Shown piece after piece: positions 1 through 9,669 of a stretch of 64,000 bases of DNA. Position 1 is the first letter of the stretch; each line of letters opens with the position of its first letter. Origin of the DNA: a virus. The notes beneath the pieces were generated by a model that made no database searches, was not told where the DNA came from, and was given only the letters and a program-made list of their open reading frames with translations. Where the stretch lies: positions 1 through 64,000 of the IMG/VR virus record IMGVR_UViG_3300028393_000057, one strand, 5' to 3'. Made by a program: the position numbers and the translations under genes.

Positions 1-737
1 CCATAGTCCATATTAGATTGATTTAATACTTTGTCTATAGATAAAGATTCACAGCTTACATTAAACATAGGGATTTGTGAACTTTTTATTAATGACCAAA
101 ATGTATTGTATTGATAGAAACTATCACTCTTAGTGTAAGTGATGGTTTTACTTTCTTCATTATACATTGGGTATTTTAAATAGTCTTTTAAATTGTGTGC
201 TGGTTTTGGTACAAGTTCTAATAATCCAGAACATTGTTGACCATTATAAAGAATAGCTTTATTAAACCATCTATCATTTGTTTCTACACGTGCATTGTAA
301 TTAAACACTCCATCTGGAATAGGTAGGTATTTATAAGCTTTAGTAAAGTCTTTTACATTCTGCAAAATCTCATCATGAAATTGATAACTAAATGGATATT
401 CAATTACATATGGTTCTATATTACCATAGTATGTATTATATAATATGGTGTTAGTTAAATGTCTCCATATAGAAGCTGTATTAGTTTCTTCAAACTTTAT
501 AGCTGCTATTTGTATTACATTAAGACTTGTTATAGGAAGCATTTTAGTCACCTTACACCTACCTGTAGATTGGATAATAATTACACTAACAAGATCATCT
601 ACACTATAACTGATTCCAGATATAACAGCACTTTTTGGAATATTAGTTCCAAGTACGTTTCCTAGATTATCAGATATAGTGAAAGGACCAGTTCTGTTTC
701 CAGCTTTTGTTAATTTTACTATTATTGTTTTTGCCAT
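1..737 (-). CDS. Structural-region protein, C-terminus cut by window edge
   Basis: Open frame starting at the ATG complementary to 735-737 (begins MAKTIIVKLTKAG) and running off the left edge; about 245 residues are visible. It starts 10 bases after the stop of the muzzle-like gene, so it is the next gene of the late operon. The N-terminus is beta-rich (FTISDNLGNVLGT) with no recognised domain. By position it is a tail or virion-internal protein; in crAss-like phages genes for injected cargo proteins follow the muzzle gene, but that parallel is inference only. Confidence 0.75.
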   Translation of the reverse strand, partial: MAKTIIVKLTKAGNRTGPFTISDNLGNVLGTNIPKSAVISGISYSVDDLVSVIIIQSTGRCKVTKMLPITSLNVIQIAAIKFEETNTASIWRHLTNTILYNTYYGNIEPYVIEYPFSYQFHDEILQNVKDFTKAYKYLPIPDGVFNYNARVETNDRWFNKAILYNGQQCSGLLELVPKPAHNLKDYLKYPMYNEESKTITYTKSDSFYQYNTFWSLIKSSQIPMFNVSCESLSIDKVLNQSNMDY

Positions 738-746
738 TTTATTTTA

Positions 747-3700
747 TTATGGTAATATAGTTGTAGTTGTTGTAGTTGTAACTTGTAATGCCATTCCTGC
801 TAAATTACAATCAGATTGTTTAATGGCTGTTCCTGATAAACGACAATCTATCTCTGTTCCAGTTCCTGTTAAACGACAATCACGTGTTGTACTAGTGGTT
901 GTAGTTGTAGGTTCTGGAGGCAATGGTTTACGAGTGGTAGTTGTAGTACTAGTAATAGGCACTTCATTAATAGCAAGTGCTTCAAGATCACATCCTTCAT
1001 TAAGTCCAGAATAGAAGAAATTATTCTCAGCTATATAAAAATTAGGAATATAACTATGAAAAGAAATCCAGCTCTGTGTATTCATGTTGAACGAAAGTGT
1101 CCAAGATTTATTACAGAAGTATTCAGAATCAGTGAGATTTACAATTTTTATAAGTGGTGCTGTTGTAGGATTTTCAATAATATAAAAGTCTCTAGTAACA
1201 CTATTGTATTTAATTTTATCATTTAATGGAATATAGTCAAGTTTTGATATTATAACTCTATCATATTTGGAATCATATACACCATGTAAACCACAGCCAT
1301 TGAAATGATTATCTGTATCCACTCCCTTAGTAACTATTCTTTCATTGTTTATAATCTCTTCTCTATCAGGGAAATATCTAAGAATCTCAAATGCTAAATG
1401 ATCTGTAAAGAATCTATTAAGTCCAGATCCAAATGCAGAAAGATCTTGTGCTTGATTACCTGATATTAAAAAAACTTGTCCTCTTTTAGCATCTATTGTT
1501 ATTTGTCCTTGAGGAATCTTTAATAACATTTTGTTTTGACTTCCTACATATCCAAGATCAGTTTCAGCAAAATCAATTGGAGGAGCTGATCTAAATAAAC
1601 TATCATTACCAAGATAGGCAGCTTGAGGATTACTAGTTTGAACAGTGAGCATTGTATTATACAAAAGACTCTTATTTTCAAATCTAGCAAGAATAGCTTT
1701 ATTTTGAATACCATCTAGTGATGTTAGTTTTCCATAGTTCTGTGGAAAATCAAACATTGCCACTGGAGAATATGATAACCAGTTATTAACTCTGTTATCA
1801 GCATTCACTTCTTGCGTATCAGAATAAATTGCTCTAAATGGATAATTTGTAAAACAAAGTTGTGCTTTCCAATCTGGAGGAAGATGTGAGAAAAAATCTT
1901 CTTTATTCTGTTTAGAAAATGTTATATTATAATAATATGTATTATCAAAAGCAATAGGCACAACACTTTGTTGAAACCAGTTATCTGGAATACCTGTACT
2001 TACATGTGGAAAGAAATCTCCCTCTTTATTATTAAATGCTTGTCTAAGATCTACATTAATAGAAGACTCACAATAGAATGAAGGAATACCATATGCAAAT
2101 AAATAAAACTTTCCATCATAGAATGTCCTGCCAGGATTATTATCTTTAGGTTCTTGAGTGTTAGGACAATCAAAATTATGAGCCTTGTATGAAATGATAT
2201 TTTTAAACTCAACTGTACCAGATGGATTAGTACTAGTTGTAGTAAAATCACTTAATACAGATCTAGCAGAATGCCAGTATTTTGGATAGGCAACATTACC
2301 TATCTCATCATAAAATACATCTGAATCATCAGGAGCTCCCACTCTATTATCTATAAAAAAAGGAAGCTTTGTTTTAAATGCAAATCTACTAATAAATGTA
2401 TCACCACCAAATACTACATCAGTGGAATATTTAGTAAGTGAATTTAAACTTCTCTGAAAGCCTGTATCAATTGTATTATAAGAATACATCTGTCCCCATT
2501 GGTTAACAAATGTATTTTTTAAAGATCCATAATAAGAGACAACCTTTATAGGTTGTTCTTGTTCAGGAGTTAAACAATTAGCTGTTTCAGAAATAGTAAA
2601 TCTTGAATAATCAGAAATAACACTAGTTCCTCCAGGTGCAAGTGTTGGTGTATCACTAGGAAAAGGAAGAGCAGGATATGAAGTTTTAAATCTTTCTGTA
2701 GCTGTCTTTAAATAAACAGAAGATTCTCTACTAAAGTTATTAATATTATAAGTGTCTCCTACATTCTGTACACCTGGAATAAGATATTGATAAAGATCAA
2801 GTTCTCTTTGTTTAATACCACTATTAGCAATACTTGCAGAATAGTCATAACTAGCTATTGAGTTAAAAGAATAAGCATAGTTTTTTCTTGTTATTCCATT
2901 TACATATATAGTGAGATAGGCTTGATATGCAGTGAACATTGCTCCTGCATTAAATGGATTAGTAATATTTGCTAATGCAGCACTAGATGTTAATGCATCA
3001 CTTTGAGCTTCCTTAGTCAGTAATTTATAGAATGCATTCTTTTGAACTTTTACAAAATGAGCATTTCCTGCACCAAAAATAGCACTCTCTAATTTAAGAA
3101 CACCACCTAAGAATGGTTGTCCAAAAGAAGTCTCTGGTGAATTAAATACCATTCTATATTTAGAACCATCAGTGAATCCACTTAAGTTTCCACCATCTGT
3201 ATTGCAAACAAGCTTTCCTGTAGTTTTAGAAACAAAATCAACTCCTGATCCAACATTGTTTGATATGTTTATAGGAACAGTTATTGAGTTTACTTGTGGA
3301 GTTGAATTAGCATCAACCCATTCTGTATGTAGTCCATCTACAGGACTCACCCAAGAATACCTATTTCCTTTAAGAAATGCTGTATTAAGACGATATGTAC
3401 TATAATTAGATAGAGAGATAGTTCCTGATGGGTCAGTAGTTTGAAAACTTGGTTTTCCTAAAGAACATATTTCAAATGAACCAGCTGAAGCAAGATATGT
3501 ACGTGTTGCAGGTTGGTTAGTATTACAATCTATATAAAGTAGAGTGTTGTTAATATTAGGAGTTATTGTATAAGTTTGACATTGTGCAGTGTATGAATTA
3601 CTGTCTGAAAGAAGAAATGGATCTTTTTTAAGATCATTGTATGGATAGTTGGGATAGAAGAAATTAGTTTTCTCTCTTGTATATTGACCAACATTTCTTA

Positions 3701-5450
3701 ATATACCTTTAGCAACAATAGATTTATTTGTACTTCTATCTCCTCTTACAATCTTATATGCAGCAATGTCTGCTTTTTGATCTGCTGTTAAATTTGATGA
3801 GCCAATTAATTGACTTATTTGTTGAGGGTTTATTCTAACACCAATAGGATAGACAGCATCAGCAGTTTGTATCACTGGTGCAAGTTGACCTCCACTATAC
3901 ACTAATGTAGGAGTTTCAAATATAGGACTAACTAAAACATCAGGAAATTTATGATGTCTAATAGGAGTGTTAGCAAGAGTTCCCCAAACATCTACATTAC
4001 ATGGATAAAGTTCTGTTGATTCCCAATAAGCAAATTCACCATACTGATATGGTGTGGCATTTCCAATTGGATCTCCTAAAGCAGCTCCAGTTACAGATGC
4101 TGTATTATATATTTTCCAATACGGACTATATCCTGTATCTCCTTGATAGTAAGTTGGTTCACCTATAAAGTCTGGATTAGTTGTAGGAACGTCTGGTTGA
4201 GAGAATTCGTTAAATCCCATCACTCTTCCTGGAATATGAAATCCATCAGTTTGTTTACCATTTCTTAAAAGAAAAACAATCTCAAATGCATACACCTCAT
4301 CTCTAAGATAACCTCTTAGATTTGTAGCATTAAGAGCATTTGAATAATTTTCTGTAGCTGGAATTTTATAAGTTTCCCATTGAAGAGAAATCTGATTTGC
4401 AATACCCTGATAGTTAATTCTATCTATAGAGGTAAGTTGATCCCATACAAGTATGTCTTGAACAGCTGTAAGATCTTGAGCAATTTCATAATATGGATAT
4501 TTTTCAAATATATCATTAATAGTCAGTTTTATTTGTGTTACATTCTGACCAGTGTATGTAATGTTTCTATTAGCTTGATCAATAAAATATGTGCCTGCTA
4601 ATTCTACAGAAGAAATAGCATTAACAGTTTTAATTACTGCTAAATTAAAATATTGCCATTGTCCTGTAACATCTAAATTGCTGACATTTAATACAATAGA
4701 TCTACCCACTTGATAATTAAATTCAAGTGTAGTTATCTGAGGATTAGCAATAGGAGTTGGATTAGTGACAGAATAATAAGAAGTGTATGGATTACCAGCT
4801 GCATCAGAATATTGTATAGCAAATTGATAAGTGCCAGCAGTGAGATCTCCCCCAGTGTCAATATGTGTAATAGCTAAATTAGGAATACTGAAATTAGGTT
4901 GCATCTTGAGTTGATTACAATCAATTTCATTTAAATAAGATGGAGTACAGAGAGTGGCCCCAGGAGCTATTATATATGGAATGTTATTAAGATCTAAATA
5001 TCTTCTAGGATTAAGTCCATCAGTCCAGTAGATTTCTGTTGTACAATTGGTAATCTTGTGTACAATTTTATGTATAGGATAATCTATATTAAATGCTAAA
5101 CAAGGAGCATCTATGTAAATATGATAGATGCAATCATTGTTATCCATATATCCAATTTGAGATCCTCCTGTTCCAGGATTCACTAAAAAGAATATATGTT
5201 TATTTTGTTCAGCAATAAAATGCTCACCTATCAAATGATAATTTGTAGGAAAGAGTAGGCAAAATTCATTCCCTGGCTCATTCTGATAATTAACAGAGTT
5301 TGAGTCAAAGTTTTCAACAGCAGCATTTAATGCATACGTGAGTTTACCTTTAGGAATCTGATTAACAGTTTGATCTAAATTTAAACCTGTAGTAGCATTA
5401 TTATATTCTGGTATAACATTGCCAGCTTGATTATTATCTTCTCCAGCCAT
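747..5450 (-). CDS. Muzzle-like giant tail protein with Thr-rich repeat tail
   Basis: 1567 residues, the longest gene here. The N-terminus (GLNLDQTVNQIPKGKLTYAL, residues 23-42) matches my memory of the start of large tail muzzle or tail-stub proteins of crAss-like Bacteroidota phages, which close the tail tip. Most of the chain is Tyr/Asn/Thr-rich beta structure without an enzymatic motif. The last ~75 residues change character: Thr/Pro linkers, then three tandem 11-12-residue units beginning DCRL, DCRL and DCNL (from about residue 1524, bases 780-881), then a run of seven Thr and ILP. It overlaps the upstream gene by 17 bases, indicating coupled translation. The structural role is well supported by size and place; the muzzle assignment is inference. 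Confidence 0.7.
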   Translation of the reverse strand: MAGEDNNQAGNVIPEYNNATTGLNLDQTVNQIPKGKLTYALNAAVENFDSNSVNYQNEPGNEFCLLFPTNYHLIGEHFIAEQNKHIFFLVNPGTGGSQIGYMDNNDCIYHIYIDAPCLAFNIDYPIHKIVHKITNCTTEIYWTDGLNPRRYLDLNNIPYIIAPGATLCTPSYLNEIDCNQLKMQPNFSIPNLAITHIDTGGDLTAGTYQFAIQYSDAAGNPYTSYYSVTNPTPIANPQITTLEFNYQVGRSIVLNVSNLDVTGQWQYFNLAVIKTVNAISSVELAGTYFIDQANRNITYTGQNVTQIKLTINDIFEKYPYYEIAQDLTAVQDILVWDQLTSIDRINYQGIANQISLQWETYKIPATENYSNALNATNLRGYLRDEVYAFEIVFLLRNGKQTDGFHIPGRVMGFNEFSQPDVPTTNPDFIGEPTYYQGDTGYSPYWKIYNTASVTGAALGDPIGNATPYQYGEFAYWESTELYPCNVDVWGTLANTPIRHHKFPDVLVSPIFETPTLVYSGGQLAPVIQTADAVYPIGVRINPQQISQLIGSSNLTADQKADIAAYKIVRGDRSTNKSIVAKGILRNVGQYTREKTNFFYPNYPYNDLKKDPFLLSDSNSYTAQCQTYTITPNINNTLLYIDCNTNQPATRTYLASAGSFEICSLGKPSFQTTDPSGTISLSNYSTYRLNTAFLKGNRYSWVSPVDGLHTEWVDANSTPQVNSITVPINISNNVGSGVDFVSKTTGKLVCNTDGGNLSGFTDGSKYRMVFNSPETSFGQPFLGGVLKLESAIFGAGNAHFVKVQKNAFYKLLTKEAQSDALTSSAALANITNPFNAGAMFTAYQAYLTIYVNGITRKNYAYSFNSIASYDYSASIANSGIKQRELDLYQYLIPGVQNVGDTYNINNFSRESSVYLKTATERFKTSYPALPFPSDTPTLAPGGTSVISDYSRFTISETANCLTPEQEQPIKVVSYYGSLKNTFVNQWGQMYSYNTIDTGFQRSLNSLTKYSTDVVFGGDTFISRFAFKTKLPFFIDNRVGAPDDSDVFYDEIGNVAYPKYWHSARSVLSDFTTTSTNPSGTVEFKNIISYKAHNFDCPNTQEPKDNNPGRTFYDGKFYLFAYGIPSFYCESSINVDLRQAFNNKEGDFFPHVSTGIPDNWFQQSVVPIAFDNTYYYNITFSKQNKEDFFSHLPPDWKAQLCFTNYPFRAIYSDTQEVNADNRVNNWLSYSPVAMFDFPQNYGKLTSLDGIQNKAILARFENKSLLYNTMLTVQTSNPQAAYLGNDSLFRSAPPIDFAETDLGYVGSQNKMLLKIPQGQITIDAKRGQVFLISGNQAQDLSAFGSGLNRFFTDHLAFEILRYFPDREEIINNERIVTKGVDTDNHFNGCGLHGVYDSKYDRVIISKLDYIPLNDKIKYNSVTRDFYIIENPTTAPLIKIVNLTDSEYFCNKSWTLSFNMNTQSWISFHSYIPNFYIAENNFFYSGLNEGCDLEALAINEVPITSTTTTTRKPLPPEPTTTTTSTTRDCRLTGTGTEIDCRLSGTAIKQSDCNLAGMALQVTTTTTTTILP
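780..881 (-). repeat. Three tandem Cys-containing 11-12-residue repeats
   Basis: Inside the C-terminus of the 1567-residue tail protein the units DCRLTGTGTEI, DCRLSGTAIKQS and DCNLAGMALQV follow each other directly, flanked on both sides by poly-Thr linkers. The DNA repeats are visible on the plus strand as three related gacaatc/aattacaatc blocks. Confidence 0.8.
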
Positions 5451-6405
5451 ATCTATTAGTTCTGTTTGGTAATTCGTACATGTTCAATCTATTCAAATCT
5501 TGTGTAACTCTTCTTTGTTTAGCGTACACATCTTGCTTCTTAATTTCAATATCTGCCATAATAAAGGCTTCTTCTGAAAGTTGTTTATAATAAACTAGCT
5601 TCTGCTGAATCTGTTGAAATGTTTCATCATTCACCTGATTAGATAAAGTCTCAAACATTTTATATTTAATAAATGCTTCTATATATTCCCTTACACGAAA
5701 ATTATCAGGAATCATTTGATTACCTGCTGTGTCATATTCATTAGCATAAAATATAATTTGAACTACACCTCTTTGAAAGTTTGTAACAAATTTGTTATCT
5801 CTAATGTCAAATGAATCAACAGAAGAAGATCCTGGAGATGATGAGTTATTAGCAACACCATTGTATCCATAAGCTTCTGGATTATTGTTATAATCTAAAG
5901 AACAATTTCTTCTAGCAGATATGTTTCCTGGCTTAAGTAGATAGGACTGTGTGAAAGATCGTGCTACTTGATTATTTGTTTTATATACAGTTTGAATTAA
6001 TTCAGGCATACATTCTCCACCACACTGAGGATCGGTACATCCAACATTAGAACAAGCAGGTCCCCCATATGTAATTGGAGAAACTTGTATTGTTGTTTGG
6101 GATGCAGCTTGAGAATAAAATGAATTTGCTGATTGATATGGATATTGAGGAACTTCTGCACACATCCATGCTTCTCTCATAGCAAAGAAGTTATCTGGAA
6201 GTCTAGCCTCATAACCCTCTATATAAAGAATTTGTTCAGCTATAACATATGAACTTCTGCCTAACTTCCTAAGACATTTGTCTGCATAAGTTGGGAACAT
6301 TAGATCATCTATTGCTCCAGTGTCAAAATAACTTTTTAATTCTTCCTTTACGGTTGAATAAACTATTTCAGGAGTTGTAAAATTGTATTTGTAGTAGTAT
6401 GACAT
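5434..6405 (-). CDS. Tail stub or connector-like structural protein
   Basis: 323 residues. The first 130 residues are mostly helical (EIVYSTVKEELKSYFDTGAIDD), like head-completion proteins of short-tailed phages. A middle insert is Cys-rich (CSNVGCTDPQCGGEC, near 140-155) and Ser/Asn-rich. The C-terminus is a long helix with many Gln, Lys and Arg. Position between the HU-like protein and the muzzle-like gene suggests a ring or connector protein. No enzymatic motif is seen, and no homologue is recognised with certainty. Confidence 0.6.
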   Translation of the reverse strand: MSYYYKYNFTTPEIVYSTVKEELKSYFDTGAIDDLMFPTYADKCLRKLGRSSYVIAEQILYIEGYEARLPDNFFAMREAWMCAEVPQYPYQSANSFYSQAASQTTIQVSPITYGGPACSNVGCTDPQCGGECMPELIQTVYKTNNQVARSFTQSYLLKPGNISARRNCSLDYNNNPEAYGYNGVANNSSSPGSSSVDSFDIRDNKFVTNFQRGVVQIIFYANEYDTAGNQMIPDNFRVREYIEAFIKYKMFETLSNQVNDETFQQIQQKLVYYKQLSEEAFIMADIEIKKQDVYAKQRRVTQDLNRLNMYELPNRTNRYGWRR

Positions 6406-6412
6406 TTATATA

Positions 6413-6889
6413 TTATTTTCGCCATTCAGAATAAATATGTTGATATTTTTCATCAGTGTTAATGTAATGTGCCAAGAGTCTTGAGGTGGTACGAGAGGGT
6501 TTAAAATACCAAAACTCTAAATGTTTTATTCTTGCACGTTCTTTGAACCAAACCCATCCAAAGAAATAACCTTCAGTGTGGTAATTAAAATTATATATCA
6601 CTTTACCTTTTGCTTTAGTCTTTTGCCAATCAATAGGAAGATTAATGAATTCTTTTCCATTATTTGTTTTTATCTTCTTTCTCTTCTTCTTATTGATTGA
6701 GAATTCTCCAAAACCAAAAGGGAGCCTTGCTCTCTCTCCAGTTTCTAATATATAATTTTTGAAAGACTCATTGAAAGAATAAACGATATTCTTCCACTCA
6801 TCAAATGTAATTTTAATTGATGGATGCTTTTTGCAGAAATTGTTGTAGTTTTCTTTACTGGAACTTCTCCAGTCAGTTTTTACTCTCAT
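6413..6889 (-). CDS. HU/IHF-like protein in the tail module
   Basis: 158 residues, basic. Around residues 52-70 the sequence RARLPFGFGEFSINKKKRKK has the helix-turn then GFGxF-beta signature of the HU/IHF fold, followed by a Lys-rich stretch; the rest (Trp/Phe/Tyr-rich) is unusual for HU. crAss-like phages are known to carry IHF-like genes near tail genes. It could bend DNA at the portal or be a structural protein using this fold. Its stop touches the start of the neighbouring 238-residue gene (1-base overlap). Confidence 0.55.
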   Translation of the reverse strand: MRVKTDWRSSSKENYNNFCKKHPSIKITFDEWKNIVYSFNESFKNYILETGERARLPFGFGEFSINKKKRKKIKTNNGKEFINLPIDWQKTKAKGKVIYNFNYHTEGYFFGWVWFKERARIKHLEFWYFKPSRTTSRLLAHYINTDEKYQHIYSEWRK

Positions 6890-7605
6890 TACTGTTTACT
6901 TACTTGATCATCTTTATTATCAGATGTTTTATCATCATTGATTCTAAAATATGTAGCAAGAAGCTTTTGTGATGTGAGAGCTAACACCTGGTTTTGCAAA
7001 TATCCAGGTAGGGCATATTCTTTATCAAGAGGATTTTTACAAAAGTCTTCAAGATTGGGTTCATGTCCACCACAACCACATTCAGGATACATTACTTCAT
7101 TAGGAACATCTTCTTCAAATAAAGCAGAAATTCTTATTGCTTTTAATAAAGGATTGTTAATATATAGATAATCATTCTGAATCCAATAGTATTCTTCATT
7201 CTTAATGATGGGAAGTTTTATTAGATTTACATATCTATTGATTGTAATTTCTTTTAATTTCTTACCAACACCACTTAATGCATTTATTGAATAAACTCCT
7301 TGTATAATATATTGATAGTTTCCCTCAGCTATACGTGGAAGTTTAAATCTACTTCTTCCAATTGAACAGGGATCTACATATTCACAACATTCAGAAATAG
7401 AGACTTCCACCATCTCTAAACAAGGAATGGTGGTAAACAATGTATCAGTAGCCCAAAGCTTTCTGAGATTTGTTTCTCTCTTAACTAATAATAAAGTGTT
7501 ATTTCTAATCTCAGATGCCACCACTCTATCAGTGATGAGGTTATCTGTTGATAACAATTTGTGCATTGAACGCACATCTGAAACTACTTTTCTTAATGTT
7601 GCCAT
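6889..7605 (-). CDS. Head-tail ring-like structural protein
   Basis: 238 residues, start MATLRKVVSDVR; overlaps both neighbours by one base, so translation is coupled. Beta-rich middle (SRFKLPRIAEGNYQYIIQGVYSI) with Cys motifs CCEYVDPC and CGCGG, then a helical C-terminus and an acidic Asp/Lys tail. No recognised family. Context (metallophosphoesterase upstream, HU-like and tail genes downstream) suggests a neck or ring component. Confidence 0.5.
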   Translation of the reverse strand: MATLRKVVSDVRSMHKLLSTDNLITDRVVASEIRNNTLLLVKRETNLRKLWATDTLFTTIPCLEMVEVSISECCEYVDPCSIGRSRFKLPRIAEGNYQYIIQGVYSINALSGVGKKLKEITINRYVNLIKLPIIKNEEYYWIQNDYLYINNPLLKAIRISALFEEDVPNEVMYPECGCGGHEPNLEDFCKNPLDKEYALPGYLQNQVLALTSQKLLATYFRINDDKTSDNKDDQVSKQ

Positions 7606-8855
7606 TATAAATATTGTTTGAATATATTTGTCATTCCATCAAATTCATCTATTAGGAATGCTGTAACTTCTGCTTTGGACATTGTGTGACCGTTCTTATC
7701 ATCCCAAAGACTTTTAGCGTTTGAGAAAGAAGGAATTTGATAAAACTTAATTCCATTAAAATCATGACTCACTTCATGATGTTTATCTCCAGTGAATATG
7801 TAGAAATTGGAATGATCACTCCAAGAATCTCTATATTCCATTGGAAACAATGCTGCAAGTTTAGCTGGTTTAATTGCATCTCCATGATTAAACATTAATG
7901 CTGATTCACCATAGCTTACGTATTTTCTATATTTAGGAGAACCATCAAATGTAACTCTAGGTTCATTTCTAAAATATGTTTGTAACCAACTAACTAAATG
8001 CCATCCTACATATTCATCATGATTTCCAGCTACATATATAATTTCTACATCATTTGAGTATTGTAGCAACAGTGATGTCATTAACACCTCATGTTCACAG
8101 ATTAGTTTAAATGAATCTTGATATGAACATATGTTCTGTTGAGGAGTTCCTTTGGTGGTCATATTTGTCCACTCACTATTAAACTCATCAGAACCAATTA
8201 TATATTTAATTTGAGAAAGATTATTAGACATATTAGCTTGTGCTAATATAACTTCCACCTTATACATGATAGTTGCAAATCTATCATAAATATTATTATT
8301 TCCATCTATATCATGTTTGTTTAGATGGCTATCTTGTTTATTGATAATAATACAACCATTTCTTTTTGCTGGAGTATATTTTACCTCAACCATTTCTGGA
8401 GAGACTGGTTCATATGTAGATAGGAATTCTACAAATGCATCCTGAAAAACTTCTTCTGTTTTCTTCTTACCTAACCAAGCTTTAACTTGCCAATGAGGTG
8501 TTTCGCCATTACCCCAATAGTTCTGGACATATTTAGTTATTTCCCATTTAGATGTATCAATATTACATTTTTCAATCAATTCATCTAGACTCTTAATTTC
8601 ATTCTTGGAATTGATAACAACTTCTCCTGTTCCCTTTATAAGATCTTCTTCATATTTTAATATCTGTTCCTCTAGTTCATTAATATAAACTCCAACCTCA
8701 GCATCATCTTGTACAGTTTCTCTATTTCTTAATTCATTTAATAATTCATCAACCTCATTTTCTGTAATTCCAAGCTTTTCAGCATAGAACTTTTTACTTT
8801 TTTTCCAACCTAAAAGTTTTTCAAGTTGTTGTAACAGTTGTTGATTTTCTGACAT
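7605..8855 (-). CDS. Calcineurin-like metallophosphoesterase with N-terminal HTH
   Basis: 416 residues. The catalytic half (about 165-416) shows the metallophosphoesterase motif series: QDSHL (174-178), GSDEF (221-225), GNHDE (277-281), HGD (324-326) and GDKHH (356-360), the Asp/His/Asn ligands of a two-metal site. The first ~45 residues (GWKKSKKFYAEKLGITENEVDEL) look like a helix-turn-helix, followed by an acidic coiled region. The family cleaves phosphodiesters or phosphomonoesters; a nuclease or DNA-end-processing role is possible but the substrate is unknown. It is the first gene after a well-formed promoter and a terminator, so it leads the tail operon. Confidence 0.85.
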   Translation of the reverse strand: MSENQQLLQQLEKLLGWKKSKKFYAEKLGITENEVDELLNELRNRETVQDDAEVGVYINELEEQILKYEEDLIKGTGEVVINSKNEIKSLDELIEKCNIDTSKWEITKYVQNYWGNGETPHWQVKAWLGKKKTEEVFQDAFVEFLSTYEPVSPEMVEVKYTPAKRNGCIIINKQDSHLNKHDIDGNNNIYDRFATIMYKVEVILAQANMSNNLSQIKYIIGSDEFNSEWTNMTTKGTPQQNICSYQDSFKLICEHEVLMTSLLLQYSNDVEIIYVAGNHDEYVGWHLVSWLQTYFRNEPRVTFDGSPKYRKYVSYGESALMFNHGDAIKPAKLAALFPMEYRDSWSDHSNFYIFTGDKHHEVSHDFNGIKFYQIPSFSNAKSLWDDKNGHTMSKAEVTAFLIDEFDGMTNIFKQYL

Positions 8856-8882
8856 ATTTAGTTTAGTTTAGTTAAATTAGCC

Positions 8883-8914
8883 CAAAGATACGTATTAATT
8901 TTTATATTTACCAA
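8883..8914 (-). promoter_or_regulatory. Bacteroidota-type promoter for tail operon
   Basis: Read on the minus strand: TTG (complement of 8912-8914), 21-base spacer, TATCTTTG (complement of 8883-8890). This matches the TTG-N19-21-TAnnTTTG consensus of Bacteroidota primary sigma factors. It lies 27 bases upstream of the metallophosphoesterase ATG and just after a terminator. Confidence 0.75.
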
Positions 8915-8968
8915 ATTAATTTAACTTATTTAGTTATATAGTTTAATCAAGTTGGTTATAAATAAAAA

Positions 8969-8992
8969 CTCCCAGAGTAGAAACTCTAGGAG
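8969..8992 (-). terminator. Rho-independent terminator after fibre genes
   Basis: Ten-base stem with one mismatch (ctcccagagt / actctaggag, loop agaa). On the minus strand the 3' side continues into TTTTTATTTAT. It ends the fibre transcription unit before the next promoter. Confidence 0.8.
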
Positions 8993-9032
8993 ATAAACCC
9001 TGTAAAACCAATAAAACAGAGTTTTTTATTAT

Positions 9033-9644
9033 TTATAGAGTCTCACAAAGACCATATCCTGTTATTGTATATGTGTTACCACCCACTATTATATCTTGTG
9101 GATTAGTTACTATTGTCTGACCTGCTATTACTAAATTTGAAAATTTTCTACTTTGCCAGTCATTATGTGGATTACCACTAAGAGCTACAAAGACATAACC
9201 AGGAAATCCAGTATTTAGTGTAGTTGCAAAGGTGCCTGTATCAGACATCACTGAACATCCTGTATCAGTGTATCCTTGAACAGTACCACTAACACTTAAA
9301 GAATCAAGTAAGGTTCCAGGGAACACTACATCTATGTATGCTGTATAATCTGGTTTATCTTGTGTACGAACGTTTATTGTTGCTTGAACAGGTGGTAGAG
9401 TAGTGGTAGTTGTTGTAGTGATAGTTGCCAATGATATATCTATATAATTTGTACACGTAGCATTAGATTTAACTCTTATAGTTGTAGTGGAATTTGGAAC
9501 TAAATACGATGTATATCCAGCTACAAGAGAAGATTTGGCTATACCTGTTTCAAAGGCTGCTGTATATCCATCTACATTTGAATATAGATTAAAGTTTCCT
9601 GTATCTGCCCCAGCAGTAGTTAGTGTTATTATAGCTGTTAACAT
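9033..9644 (-). CDS. Fibre/decoration protein with Thr linker
   Basis: 203 residues. Two beta-rich halves of about 75 and 115 residues are joined by TTTTTTTLPPVQ at about 77-88, the same kind of linker as in neighbouring virion genes. No signal peptide or enzymatic motif. Probably an exposed virion protein. The upstream leader on the minus strand contains AAACCAAATAAA, shared with other late genes. Confidence 0.55.
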   Translation of the reverse strand: MLTAIITLTTAGADTGNFNLYSNVDGYTAAFETGIAKSSLVAGYTSYLVPNSTTTIRVKSNATCTNYIDISLATITTTTTTTLPPVQATINVRTQDKPDYTAYIDVVFPGTLLDSLSVSGTVQGYTDTGCSVMSDTGTFATTLNTGFPGYVFVALSGNPHNDWQSRKFSNLVIAGQTIVTNPQDIIVGGNTYTITGYGLCETL

Positions 9645-9669
9645 ATTATTTATTTATTTATTTGGTTTA

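Noticed and set aside
679-1014. Plus-strand frame rich in Val runs
   Set aside because: It is the reverse complement of the Thr-linker codons of the minus-strand tail gene; repeats make long shadow frames. The same applies to 10208-10534 and 12647-12889.
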